DNA from: Rhodospirillaceae bacterium
Lineage (GTDB): Bacteria > Pseudomonadota > Alphaproteobacteria > CACIAM-22H2
Length of the DNA: 53,227 nt
Assembly: GCA_027490975.1 (NCBI GenBank)
Contig: JAIXXA010000071.1
Location: forward strand, 1-53,227
Reading direction: 5' to 3'
Shown: positions 25,145 to 33,445 of the stretch, piece after piece
Layout of the letters: each line of letters starts with the position of its first letter
Numbering within the stretch: position 1 is the stretch's first letter
Made by a program: the position numbers and the translations under genes
The notes under the pieces: generated by a model
What the model was told of the DNA's origin: nothing
Seen by the model: only the letters and a program-made list of their open reading frames with translations
Database searches by the model: none

Positions 25145-26327
25145 GATTAAAGAACTCGCAATTTCAAACTATTTCTCGATCAAGCACGAGCAAAAGCTTG
25201 ATCTCTCCGTCGCCGGCAATGCGCCGCAGCGCGACGGCTATTTTGCGGCGCATCAGGACGTTCCCAAGCTCGTTTTGCCTCGAGTCGTTGTGTTTTTCGG
25301 GGCCAATGCTTCGGGCAAATCGACGGTGCTGCGCGCACTCACGTTTCTAACGCATTTTATGCGCGACTCTTTCTTTTACGGCCCGGATACGCAGATCCCA
25401 CTCTTTCCATTTTGCAGTGAAGATTCGCGGCACGCGCCGACCAGACTTTCGATTTCTTTCGTGACGGCACTTCCCCTGGGCGAGCGTGCCGAACGCCCCG
25501 TTGCTTTCCGATACGAGCTTGTGATGGCGCCCGGCCGCAGCGCGATCGAGCGCGAATCTTTGAGCTACGCGCCGTTGCAGCGGACTCGACTTCTGTTTGA
25601 GCGTGAGGGCGGACAGGTTCGCACAGGCGAGGATTTCGGATTGTCGTCGAGCGATGCCGTCCTGTCGAAAATTCGCCCCAATGCGAGTCTTGTTTCGGGT
25701 CTCGCCCAATTCAACCATCCCTTCGCAACGGCGATCTTTCAGGCGGCCGGCAGGTTAAGCAGCAATGTCGGCCAATTCGGAAAAGTCGATCTGTCGATCG
25801 ACAATCTACAACAGCGCTATCGTGCGGACGTATCTCTGCTTGAAGCGGCCAACCGCGATATCCAAAAGATCGACCTTGGCATTGAGCGGATTGCATTTGC
25901 CGATGCTGATTCGCCGATGGTCTTTCGGCACAAGGGCCTCGATGCGCCGCTTCCGTTCGAGTTCCAATCGCACGGAACGCGAAAGTTCCTCGGCCTCTAT
26001 CCGTACATTCACCACGCGCTGTCGACTGGGTCGATCTGCGTTCTGGACGAAATCGACGCAGATATCCATCCGACGCTTCTGCCTGAAATCATCGGCTGGT
26101 TCCGCTCGCCCGAGCGCAACCCTTATTTCGCCCAGCTTTTCGCCGCGTGCCAAAATCCGAGCCTTCTTGATCATCTTGTCAAAGAGGAAATCTGGTTCGC
26201 CGAAAAGGACGATGGCGGGCGCACGTCCGTCTACGGCATGAAAGAGATCAAAGGCGTTCGACGCGACGAAAACTATCGCGCGCGCTATCTCCAGGGCGCA
26301 TTCGGCGCCATCCCAAGGCTGGCATGA
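25143..26327 (+). CDS. AAA/ABC-type ATPase of a RloAB-like pair
   Basis: This 394-residue protein of the AAA_21/RloA-type group resembles the ATPases of OLD-like, PARIS and RloAB systems. It has MIKELAISNYFSIKHEQ (N-terminal strand typical of SMC-like ATPases), Walker A GANASGKST (residues 53-61), an ABC-like signature SHGTRKFL (276-283), Walker B ICVLDEID (298-305) and DIHPTLLPEI, and the family C-terminal end RYLQGAFGAIPRL. The switch-His position after Walker B (normally TTH) reads ACQ at 335-337. It starts without a Shine-Dalgarno inside the inverted repeat. GC is visibly lower than in leuB. The stop overlaps the RloB-like start (ATGA). It probably acts in phage defence, by family and context only. 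Confidence 0.82.
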   Translation: MIKELAISNYFSIKHEQKLDLSVAGNAPQRDGYFAAHQDVPKLVLPRVVVFFGANASGKSTVLRALTFLTHFMRDSFFYGPDTQIPLFPFCSEDSRHAPTRLSISFVTALPLGERAERPVAFRYELVMAPGRSAIERESLSYAPLQRTRLLFEREGGQVRTGEDFGLSSSDAVLSKIRPNASLVSGLAQFNHPFATAIFQAAGRLSSNVGQFGKVDLSIDNLQQRYRADVSLLEAANRDIQKIDLGIERIAFADADSPMVFRHKGLDAPLPFEFQSHGTRKFLGLYPYIHHALSTGSICVLDEIDADIHPTLLPEIIGWFRSPERNPYFAQLFAACQNPSLLDHLVKEEIWFAEKDDGGRTSVYGMKEIKGVRRDENYRARYLQGAFGAIPRLA

Positions 26328-26863
26328 CGGCGTCAGGCCGCAAACCGCGCAAAACGATCTTCGTCGTTTGCGAGGGGGCGAGCGAACGCGGTTATATGCG
26401 CGGCCTTAATCGTCTCCTGCCGCTCGTTGCGCCGAGCTGCCCCGTTGCGATCACGACATACGATGCCAGAGGCGGCTCCGCCATTGCCGTAATTGAATCG
26501 GGATTGCGCGAGATTGCGCGGCTCAGGCGCAACGGCGAAAGATTCGACGCGACTTTCGCGCTGCTCGACGAACCCGCCGCCGTTGGGGAATTGGAAATCG
26601 CCAAGCACAAAGCTGCCAAGGTGGCTTTGCGTCCGATATGGCAACCGCGCAGCCACGAAGTCTTTCTGCTGTCGCACTTTCCGCCTGCAGCACGGCCGAG
26701 AACGATAGCGCACGCTTGGCCCGGCTACGCCAAAGGCCAGGACGCGATATTCTACGAACGGAAACTCACGCTCGAACTCTATGACAGCGCGCGCAGGGCG
26801 AATGTCGGCTTCGACGAATTTCTGGCCTTCTGCGGGCTCCCGCCTCACGCTGCGGGCGCGTAG
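26324..26863 (+). CDS. RloB-like protein (putative effector with Toprim-like motifs)
   Basis: This 179-residue protein matches the RloB family in layout: KTIFVVCEGASERGYM (acidic Glu17), a middle strand DATFALLDEP (Asp82, Glu83) where the family has an Asp motif, and RSHEVFLLSHFP, resembling the conserved P-x-FE-x-WLLLHF segment. The Glu and Asp pattern suggests a Toprim-like metal site, hence a possible nuclease; this is inference. It is ATGA-coupled to the upstream ATPase, as RloA-RloB pairs are. Its last 19 bases overlap the convergent pmtA-like gene. The start codon is fixed by the overlap. Confidence 0.72.
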   Translation: MTASGRKPRKTIFVVCEGASERGYMRGLNRLLPLVAPSCPVAITTYDARGGSAIAVIESGLREIARLRRNGERFDATFALLDEPAAVGELEIAKHKAAKVALRPIWQPRSHEVFLLSHFPPAARPRTIAHAWPGYAKGQDAIFYERKLTLELYDSARRANVGFDEFLAFCGLPPHAAGA

Positions 26864-27417
26864 CTCCACACCCAGGCGGGCGGCACGTTCAGCATCGAGA
26901 TGCCTTTGCGCCGGCCTTTGAGGCCGAGCGGCTTTTCCTTGATCGGCGAGGCCAGCGAATAGGTGTATTGCAGGATCTCGCCGCCGGGCGCCATCACCTC
27001 GAAGGCGGCGTCGATGAGGCCGCGCTGCAGTTCGATCGGCAGCGGCAGCATCGGAATGCCCGAGATCACGGTCGCGACCTTGCCGACCCATTGCGCGGGC
27101 AAGAGGTCCTTGAGTTTCGTCGCATCGCCGTGGACCACGTTGACGTTCGGGAACTCGCGGCGCAGATAGGCCGCCATGTCGCCGTCGATTTCGACGAGGA
27201 ACAGCCGCTCGACCGGAATGCCCGACGCGAGCAGCGCCTTGGTCACAGGCCCCGTACCCGGCCCGAGTTCGACCACGCACTGGTCCGCCTCGAGCTTCAC
27301 TTGTTTGGCGATCAGGCGCGCCAGATTGGCCGACGACGGGATGACCGCCCCCACCTTCATCGGGTTCGCAAGCCAGCGTTTGAAAAACAGCAGGCTTTCG
27401 AGCGTATCTTTTTTCAT
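26845..27417 (-). CDS. SAM-dependent phospholipid methyltransferase (PmtA-like)
   Basis: This 190-residue class I methyltransferase has FFKRWLANPMKVGAVIPSSANLARLI (the PmtA-type N-terminus), motif I VVELGPGTGPVTKALL (residues 48-63), LVEIDGDMA, VVHGDATKL and ISGIPMLPL. Family members methylate phosphatidylethanolamine towards phosphatidylcholine at the inner membrane. rRNA dimethylases share some motifs, but the VGAVIPSS element favours PmtA. It is convergent with the RloB-like gene and divergent from asd. Confidence 0.78.
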   Translation of the reverse strand: MKKDTLESLLFFKRWLANPMKVGAVIPSSANLARLIAKQVKLEADQCVVELGPGTGPVTKALLASGIPVERLFLVEIDGDMAAYLRREFPNVNVVHGDATKLKDLLPAQWVGKVATVISGIPMLPLPIELQRGLIDAAFEVMAPGGEILQYTYSLASPIKEKPLGLKGRRKGISMLNVPPAWVWSYAPAA

Positions 27418-27550
27418 GGCGACAACGGGCTTTCCAAGGGCGCGAGGAAGGTCTATCGATCCTCAGGCGCAACGATGCTTCGGCAGGGCTTCTCGCAAGC
27501 CAATATGAAATTATTAAGGCAATCCGGCAAGGCTCGGGTAAGGGGTTGGA

Positions 27551-28564
27551 ATGGCGAATAAAATAGCGGTTGTCGGCGCGACGGGCACGATCGGGCGCGA
27601 AGTTCTGCAGGAATTGGCGCAGCGCGGGATCGATCCGCACAATGTCGTGGCCCTCGCCTCCGAGCGGTCGATCGGGGCCACACTCTCCTATGGCGAAGAA
27701 ACCGACCTCACCACCCAAGACCTCGCCCAGTTCGATTTTTCGACAGCGAAGGTCGCAATCTTCTGCACGGCCGCCGCCGTGTCGGCCGCCGCCGTGCCCA
27801 AAGCCGCCAAGGCCGGGGCCTGGGTCGTCGATACCTCGGCGCATTTCCGCATGGAAGCCGACGTGCCGCTCGTTGTGGCGGGCGTCAACGACACGCCGGC
27901 CACGTTCGCGCGCGCCAAGCGCCGCATTGTCGCCGTGCCCGGTGCGTGCGTGAGCATGTTCACGCGGGCTCTGCATCCGATGCACGACAAGGCCAAAGCC
28001 AAACGCGCGGTGCTGTCCACGTACCAGGCCGTATCGGAGGCGGGCCGGCCTGCCATGGACGAACTCTTCAACCAGACGCGTTCGGTCTACGTGAACCAGA
28101 CGCTGGAGCGCCAGCATTTCGCCAAGCAGATCGCGTTCAACACGATCCCGCATTGCGGCGCTTTCGAAACCGACGGCCGCACGTCGGAAGAAAAAGCCCT
28201 GGCGCTCGAGCCGCGCAAGATCCTCGGCGGCGATCTCAACATCGTGGCGACCTGCGTGCGCGTGCCGGCCTTCGTCGGGCACGGCATTTCCGTCGCGGTC
28301 GAATTCACCGAGCCGATGGGGGTTGCGCAGGCGCGCAGCCTGCTCATCCGCGACGACGATATCGGCCTCGTCGACCACCGTGCCGCCGAAGGGTTCGTGA
28401 CACCCCTGGAGACGCAAGGCGAAACAAAGATCTTCATCAGCCGCCTGCGCGACGACCCGTCGGTCGCCAACGGCCTCGCCTTTTGGCTTGCGGCCGACAA
28501 TCTGCGCGCGGCGTTGTCTTTGCCGATCGTGACGGTCGCTTTGGCTTTGGCCGAACACGAATGA
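27551..28564 (+). CDS. asd: Aspartate-semialdehyde dehydrogenase
   Basis: Asd reduces aspartyl phosphate to the semialdehyde at the root of Lys, Met, Thr and Ile synthesis. The 337-residue protein has the NADP loop VGATGTIGREVL (8-19), Cys133 in the active-site segment VPGACVSMF, Gln159 in STYQAVSEAG, and His244 in VRVPAFVGHG. Catalytic Cys, Gln and His are all kept, but the usual PNCST around the Cys is PGACVS, and SGAG is SEAG. It ends ATGA-coupled to the secreted protein downstream. AAGGGG lies eight bases before the ATG. Confidence 0.9.
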   Translation: MANKIAVVGATGTIGREVLQELAQRGIDPHNVVALASERSIGATLSYGEETDLTTQDLAQFDFSTAKVAIFCTAAAVSAAAVPKAAKAGAWVVDTSAHFRMEADVPLVVAGVNDTPATFARAKRRIVAVPGACVSMFTRALHPMHDKAKAKRAVLSTYQAVSEAGRPAMDELFNQTRSVYVNQTLERQHFAKQIAFNTIPHCGAFETDGRTSEEKALALEPRKILGGDLNIVATCVRVPAFVGHGISVAVEFTEPMGVAQARSLLIRDDDIGLVDHRAAEGFVTPLETQGETKIFISRLRDDPSVANGLAFWLAADNLRAALSLPIVTVALALAEHE

Positions 28565-29313
28565 AGCGGCTGGCGACCGCCCGGTTGCTCGGCTTGCTGC
28601 TGGTCTGGCCGCTGCAGGCGGCCGCCCAAGCGCCGACGGCGCCGCCGCCCCTTCTGGCCGAGCTCGACCGGCTTTATGCCGCGCGCCAATACAAGGCCGC
28701 GGCCCAGGCGATGTTCGCCCCGCGCGACGAAGCGCAAGCGCGCGCCGTGCTCGGCTGGGCGCAAGCGCGGCTGCAGGCGGGCGCCCCCCATCTGATCGGC
28801 GTGGCCTACGGCGATTTGCTGTGGCAGATCGGCGAAGGCCAGCGCAACGATCCGCTGCGCGCCGAAGCGGCGCTGGTGCTGATCTCGACGATCCTTGCGG
28901 TCGCGGTGGACGGCGCCAAATGCACCGACACCGAGGCGCCCGACATGCGCGTGCGCCAGATCCTCGCCGCCCGCGCGGCGCTTCTGCATTATGCGCGCAA
29001 TCTGCCGAAGGAGCGCCGCGTGCGGTTGCGCTCGGAAGCCTTGGCCCTCGAGCAGAGCCTGGCCGCGCGCCGCCCGCAGGACGACGAGATTTGCATGGCG
29101 GGTCCACGCGAGATTGCCCGCCAGCTCGAAACGCCGGGTACCGTTGCGCGCGAACAGCCGCTGCGCCCGGGCATGCTCACGCGCACGGTCGACATCGAGC
29201 CGGGCCCGACCTACCGGCCGCAGTATCTGTCGCCCGAGCGCTGGCACGCGCGCCAAGCCACGGTACGCGCGCGTTTTCCGGCCCTGCTCGACCAGCTTGT
29301 GCCGGCCACTTGA
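28561..29313 (+). CDS. Secreted helical-repeat hypothetical protein
   Basis: This 250-residue protein starts with a signal peptide (MKRLATARLLGLLLVWPLQAAAQ), so it is periplasmic or outer-membrane associated. The mature part is helical and Ala/Arg-rich, opening with LAELDRLYAARQYKAAAQAMF, which looks TPR-like. Two cysteines (CTDTEAPD and EICMAGP) could form a disulfide. No family was recognised. The start overlaps the asd stop (ATGA), so it is co-translated with asd; the link is unexplained. Confidence 0.65.
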   Translation: MKRLATARLLGLLLVWPLQAAAQAPTAPPPLLAELDRLYAARQYKAAAQAMFAPRDEAQARAVLGWAQARLQAGAPHLIGVAYGDLLWQIGEGQRNDPLRAEAALVLISTILAVAVDGAKCTDTEAPDMRVRQILAARAALLHYARNLPKERRVRLRSEALALEQSLAARRPQDDEICMAGPREIARQLETPGTVAREQPLRPGMLTRTVDIEPGPTYRPQYLSPERWHARQATVRARFPALLDQLVPAT

Positions 29314-29530
29314 AGCGCCGATCGGCGGCCGCCATGTCGCCGCGCGCGCAAAATCGAATCGAACGAAACGCCGTCTTGCGCTAGAGTTCGAGATCGTGTG
29401 CCATTGCTCGGCTGGCGTGTGCTGTTTGAAAAGTGAATATCGACGAAAACAGCAGGTTTTGCGGCCCCGAAAACGCGCAACCGAAATCGCCGCGGCGGTT
29501 ACGCGCGTGGAAAATCAACGCGCTAAACAG

Positions 29531-29551
29531 GCGACGGTTGCCGGTCGTCGC
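29531..29551 (-). terminator. Weak hairpin downstream of the LysE gene
   Basis: GCGACG (29531-29536) pairs with CGTCGC (29546-29551) around a nine-base loop. Read on the minus strand it follows the LysE-family stop by about 20 bases and is trailed by CTGTTTAGC, a poor T-run. The rest of the 257-base spacer 29314-29570 holds nothing recognisable. Confidence 0.3.
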
Positions 29552-29570
29552 GTTTGGTAACCTATTCTTT

Positions 29571-30206
29571 TCAGATATAGCCGAAGAAGCGCAGCGCCAC
29601 TTCGCCGACAACGCCGACCGCAAACGCCAAGATGACGTAGGCGGCGATGCGGTTGGCCCAGGCAAGGCCGGTGGTCGTGAAGCGGTCGCGGAATAGGCAT
29701 ACGGCTTCCACGACCATTGCCCACCAGAACGCCGCCCCTGCAAACACGCCCGCGATCAGCAGCCAATCGTCGGCCAGCACGGTGCCGTCGGATTTGACGC
29801 CGAAAGCCGCGAATATCGCCAGGAACGACAGCACCGTAATCGGGTTGGTGATGGTCAGGAAAAACGCAGAGGTAAGGTCGCCGACGAGGCCGGCGGGATC
29901 TTTGTCGCCGGCGATCGAGGGAAGCGGGCGATAGAGAAGCTTGAACCCCATCACGCACAGGATGGCCGCCCCCACGAGAGAAACCACATCGCGCTCGCGC
30001 TCGAGGAAGGTCTGCAGCATCGAAATGCCGAAGGCGGCGACGGCGCCGAAAGCGGTGTCGGCAAGGGCCGAGCCGAGCCCCGAAAACAGGCCGGCGAAGC
30101 GCCCATTCACCAGCGTGCGCCGGATCACGAGAACGTTCACCGGGCCCACCGGTGCGGCGATCAACAAACCGACCAAAACCCCTTTGACGAAAATCCACTC
30201 GAGCAT
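29571..30206 (-). CDS. LysE-family amino-acid exporter
   Basis: This is a 211-residue inner-membrane protein with about six hydrophobic helices. The N-terminal signature GVLVGLLIAAPVGPVNVLVIRRTLVNGRFAGLFSGLG is the LysE/RhtB pattern (P-GP, G). The core AFFLTITNPITVLSF contains the conserved N-P. Members export amino acids or related small molecules; the substrate is not predictable. The start at 30206 is 56 bases downstream of the end of pdxY on the same strand. Confidence 0.85.
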   Translation of the reverse strand: MLEWIFVKGVLVGLLIAAPVGPVNVLVIRRTLVNGRFAGLFSGLGSALADTAFGAVAAFGISMLQTFLERERDVVSLVGAAILCVMGFKLLYRPLPSIAGDKDPAGLVGDLTSAFFLTITNPITVLSFLAIFAAFGVKSDGTVLADDWLLIAGVFAGAAFWWAMVVEAVCLFRDRFTTTGLAWANRIAAYVILAFAVGVVGEVALRFFGYI

Positions 30207-30262
30207 TCGGCCTGCTGTGCCTGAGAAAGTTCGGGCCAGAAAAAGTACGGTTTGTCCCTATA

Positions 30263-31096
30263 CTAAAGTTCGGCGACCGGGAAAAGCACGGGCGGATGCG
30301 CCAAATCCCGCTGGCACGCCACCAAACGCAGATCGAGCAGGCCCGCCTTTGCCGTCGCCGCCAAAACAGCGTGAACGGACGAAACGGCTTTTTGAAGGCA
30401 GCTTGCAAGCGCTTCGCCCGACAGATAGTGCGCGAGAAACAGGGCTGCAAACGCGTCGCCGGCCCCGTAGGCCGGATGATCGACGGCGGGCGACCGCGCG
30501 AGATAGGCGCCGGCGGGCCCGACCGCCAACGCGCCGATCCCGTCCGCGAGCGGCACCGAGGTCGCAACGACGATGCGTGCCGGATTGCGGTTGCGCAGTT
30601 TTTGTGCTGCCGCGAGCGCGTCGGCCGCGGTTGCGACCGTTTCGCCGGTCAAGAGGCCGAGCTCGAACGCGTTCGGGAACAGCATGTCGGCCAGCGGTTC
30701 GAGGGCGCGCACGGCCTCGACCGTGTCGGGTTTGACGAACACGCGGCCGCGATCGCCCATCACGGGGTCGAGCGCAAAAAACGCCGCCGGGTTGGCGCTT
30801 TTGGCGCGCGCCACCGCGTCGGCGACCACAGCACCTTGCGCGCCGTTGCCGAGATAGCCCGACAGCACGCAGCGGCAGCCGTCGAACAGCCCGCGCGCGT
30901 CGATGCCGGCAACGAGGGCTGCCATCTCGGCGGCATCGGCCGGGCCGCCCGCAAAGCCGCCATGGCCGGGATGGTTCGAGAAGCGCACCGTGTCGATGCG
31001 TGCCACGTCGTAGCCCAAGCGCTGCAGGCAAAAAACCGCCGCCGAATTGCCGACGGCACCGGTCGCGACGGAAGATTGGAGGGACAGAATCTGCAT
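30263..31096 (-). CDS. pdxY: Pyridoxal kinase
   Basis: PdxY phosphorylates pyridoxal in vitamin B6 salvage. The 277-residue ribokinase-fold protein starts QILSLQSSVATGAVGNSAAVF and has VRFSNHPGHGG, CRCVLSGYLGN, ALDPVMGDRGRVFV, LFPNAFELGLLTG, and the anion-hole/catalytic GAGDAFAALF near residue 225. PdxK would show similar motifs; the short length and SNHPGHG favour PdxY. It is divergent from the CoA-lyase gene across 131 bases. Confidence 0.88.
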   Translation of the reverse strand: MQILSLQSSVATGAVGNSAAVFCLQRLGYDVARIDTVRFSNHPGHGGFAGGPADAAEMAALVAGIDARGLFDGCRCVLSGYLGNGAQGAVVADAVARAKSANPAAFFALDPVMGDRGRVFVKPDTVEAVRALEPLADMLFPNAFELGLLTGETVATAADALAAAQKLRNRNPARIVVATSVPLADGIGALAVGPAGAYLARSPAVDHPAYGAGDAFAALFLAHYLSGEALASCLQKAVSSVHAVLAATAKAGLLDLRLVACQRDLAHPPVLFPVAEL

Positions 31097-31227
31097 GTCC
31101 GACCTTCATAGCCGAATTCGCGGCGGCCATGCCATGGCAGCGTCGCCGGATCTGCCACAAAGCCCTTTGCAAAGCATCGGGCAGGCTGACAGGATGGGGC
31201 GCGTTTTGGGGGAGGATTCCGACAGAC

Positions 31228-32106
31228 ATGGCCGAATTTCGCACCGTCGCGCGCCGTTCCGCACTTTATGTGCCCGGCGCCAACCAAAGGGCGCTCGACA
31301 AGGCGCGCGACGTCGATGCCGACGTGCTGATTTTCGATCTCGAAGACGCTGTCCATCCCGACCGCAAGGATCTCGCGCGCGACCAGGTTATCGCCGCCTT
31401 GCGCAAAGGCGGCTACCGCGCCGAGACGGTCGTGCGCATCAATCCGCTCAGCGACAAGCTGGGTGCCGCCGACATCAAGGCCGCCGCCCGTTCGGGCTGC
31501 CATGCGGTGCTGCTGCCCAAGGTCGAGAGTGCGAAGGAAGTGCGCGATGCGGCCTTGCGCCTCGCCGCCGCCGGCGCGCCCGAAAATGTCGTGCTGTGGG
31601 CGATGATCGAAACGCCGCTCGGCGTTTTGCGCGCGCAGGAAATCGCGTTGTCGAGCCCGCATCTCGCATGCCTCGTGATGGGGACCTCCGATCTCGTCAA
31701 GGATCTGCGCGCGCGCCATTCGGAAGACCGGCTCGCGATCATGCCGTCGCTGGGATTGTGCCTGCTCGCGGCGCGTGCGGCCGGGCTGCCGATCCTCGAC
31801 GGCGTGCATCTCGATCTCAACGACGATGCCGGCTTCGCCGCCGCCTGCCGCCAGGGGGCCGACATGGGCTTCGACGGCAAGACGCTGATCCATCCCAAAA
31901 CCATCGCCGCGTGTAACGCGGCCTTCGGGCCTTCGGCGGCCGACATCGAATGGTCGCGCAAGGTGATTGCGGCTTTCGAGGCGGCGGCGGCCAAACACGA
32001 GGGCGTGATCGTCGTCGACGGCAAGCTCGTCGAACATCTGCATGTCGAAAGTGCGCGCCGCACGGTCGCCTTGGCCGACGCGATCGCCAAGCGCGCAGCC
32101 GCTTGA
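31228..32106 (+). CDS. CitE/malyl-CoA-lyase-like CoA ester lyase
   Basis: This 292-residue HpcH/HpaI-CitE-like protein starts RRSALYVPGANQRALDKARDVDADVLIFDLEDAVHP. The Mg2+-binding acids are in LIFDLEDAV, VLLPKVESA and AMIETPLGV, and GFDGKTLIHPKTI is the family tail. L-malyl-CoA/beta-methylmalyl-CoA lyase or citramalyl-CoA lyase activity is likely. GGAGG lies 13 bases before the ATG at 31228. It is followed by a methyltransferase after five bases. Confidence 0.85.
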   Translation: MAEFRTVARRSALYVPGANQRALDKARDVDADVLIFDLEDAVHPDRKDLARDQVIAALRKGGYRAETVVRINPLSDKLGAADIKAAARSGCHAVLLPKVESAKEVRDAALRLAAAGAPENVVLWAMIETPLGVLRAQEIALSSPHLACLVMGTSDLVKDLRARHSEDRLAIMPSLGLCLLAARAAGLPILDGVHLDLNDDAGFAAACRQGADMGFDGKTLIHPKTIAACNAAFGPSAADIEWSRKVIAAFEAAAAKHEGVIVVDGKLVEHLHVESARRTVALADAIAKRAAA

Positions 32107-32111
32107 GGCCC

Positions 32112-32723
32112 ATGCAGCGCGCGCCCAAAACCTTCGCGCATGTCGGCTGCGGCCAGAACACGAAGCAGCAAACCACGCGCGCCTTCGCCACCGACGCGTG
32201 GCGCGAATTGCGCTTCGACATCGACCCCAACGCCAAGCCCGATCTGGTCGGCACGATGACCGACATGTCGGCCGTGCCCACGGGCAGCGTCGATGCGATC
32301 TTCTCGAGCCACAATCTCGAGCATCTCTATCCGCACGAAGTGCCGCTGGCGCTTGCCGAGTTCCGGCGCATCGTCAAACCCGGCGGCTTCGTGGTCGTGA
32401 CCTGCCCCGATCTGCAGTCGGTCTGCGCGCTGGTCGCCGAAGGCAAGCTGACCGAGCCTGCCTATACGAGCCCGGCCGGGCCCATTGCGGCCATCGACAT
32501 TCTCTACGGCCATCGCCCGTCGCTCAAAAACGGCAATCTTTTCATGGCGCATCGCTGCGGCTTCACCGAGAAGGTGCTGATGCACACGCTGGCGCATGGC
32601 GGCTTCCCGCTGCTCGCCACCGTCCGCCGCCCGCATCCGGCCTACGATCTGTGGGCGGTGGCAAGCGGCCCGGGCCGCGACGAGGCCGCGATGCGCGCGC
32701 TTGCCGCCGCGCATTTTCCCTGA
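32112..32723 (+). CDS. Class I SAM-dependent methyltransferase domain protein
   Basis: This 203-residue protein has TFAHVGCGQNTKQQTT (motif I, with G-CG) and LRFDIDPNAKPDLVG. The SVDAIFSSHNLEHLYPHEVPLALAEFRRIVKPGGFVVVTCPD region is typical of the Methyltransf_11 group. C-terminal residues 120-200 are less conserved. The substrate is unknown. It starts five bases after the CoA-lyase gene, so both may form an operon. Confidence 0.78.
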   Translation: MQRAPKTFAHVGCGQNTKQQTTRAFATDAWRELRFDIDPNAKPDLVGTMTDMSAVPTGSVDAIFSSHNLEHLYPHEVPLALAEFRRIVKPGGFVVVTCPDLQSVCALVAEGKLTEPAYTSPAGPIAAIDILYGHRPSLKNGNLFMAHRCGFTEKVLMHTLAHGGFPLLATVRRPHPAYDLWAVASGPGRDEAAMRALAAAHFP

Positions 32724-32833
32724 AGATCGAGCCGTGCTGCAAATCGGCCTTGGCGGCCGGCATCCGATGCGGCACGCGCTCTTCGGCGTCCGGCTTTGGC
32801 AATGCGCATTGCGTCGTGATACAGAATGCCGCT

Positions 32834-33445
32834 ATGCAAATTCTGGTGCTCGACGACCACCCGCTGTTTGCCGAAGCGCTCGGCGAGTTCCTGCGCGTCG
32901 GGCGGCCGGAGATCGGAATCGTCGCTGAAGGCTCGATCGCGGAAGGGCAGGCGGCGCTCGGGCGAATGGGTTCTGTGCAGCTCATCGTCGCCGATTTCAA
33001 CATGCCGGGCATGGACGGGGGCGCGGGCATCGCGCTCTTGCGCGCGGCCGCCCCGGTCGTCCCAATTGCGATCGTTTCGGGCGAAACGGCGCATCAAGCT
33101 TCCGAACGCGTGCGCGCATTCGGCGCTTCAGGCTTTGTGCCCAAGACGCTGCGCCCGCCGCTGCTGCGCGCGGCAATTCTGCTGATCGCCGAGGGCGGGA
33201 CCTATTTTCCCGACCAACCGCCGCCCGACGCCAATGCGCCGCTGCACGCAGTGCAGTTCACGGCGCGCGAACGCGCGATCCTGGCGGCGATCGCCGCCGG
33301 CCAGCCGAACAAGCAGATCGCCGCAGACCTGCAGGTGGAAGAGGTCACGGTCAAAGCGCATGTCACGCGCATCCTGGCCAAGACGGGCTTGCGCAATCGC
33401 GTCCAGCTTGCCCTTTACGCCGTCAGAAACGATCTCGACGTTTAA
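32834..33445 (+). CDS. Response regulator, receiver plus LuxR HTH
   Basis: This 203-residue regulator has acidic residues D7-D8 (LVLDDHPLF), phospho-acceptor D54 in IVADFNMPGMDGG, and Lys119 in GFVPKTLRP. The C-terminal LuxR-type HTH is at about 135-200 (FTARERAILAAIAAGQPNKQIAADLQVEEVTVKAHVTRI). A GTG at 32816 would add six residues. Its stop overlaps that of the convergent PAS/DHp-like gene by a few bases. It likely regulates transcription; the partner kinase is unknown. Confidence 0.9.
   Translation: MQILVLDDHPLFAEALGEFLRVGRPEIGIVAEGSIAEGQAALGRMGSVQLIVADFNMPGMDGGAGIALLRAAAPVVPIAIVSGETAHQASERVRAFGASGFVPKTLRPPLLRAAILLIAEGGTYFPDQPPPDANAPLHAVQFTARERAILAAIAAGQPNKQIAADLQVEEVTVKAHVTRILAKTGLRNRVQLALYAVRNDLDV

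Noticed and set aside
29433-29696. 87-codon plus-strand frame near the LysE gene
   Set aside because: Mostly antisense to the LysE gene and lacks a ribosome site.
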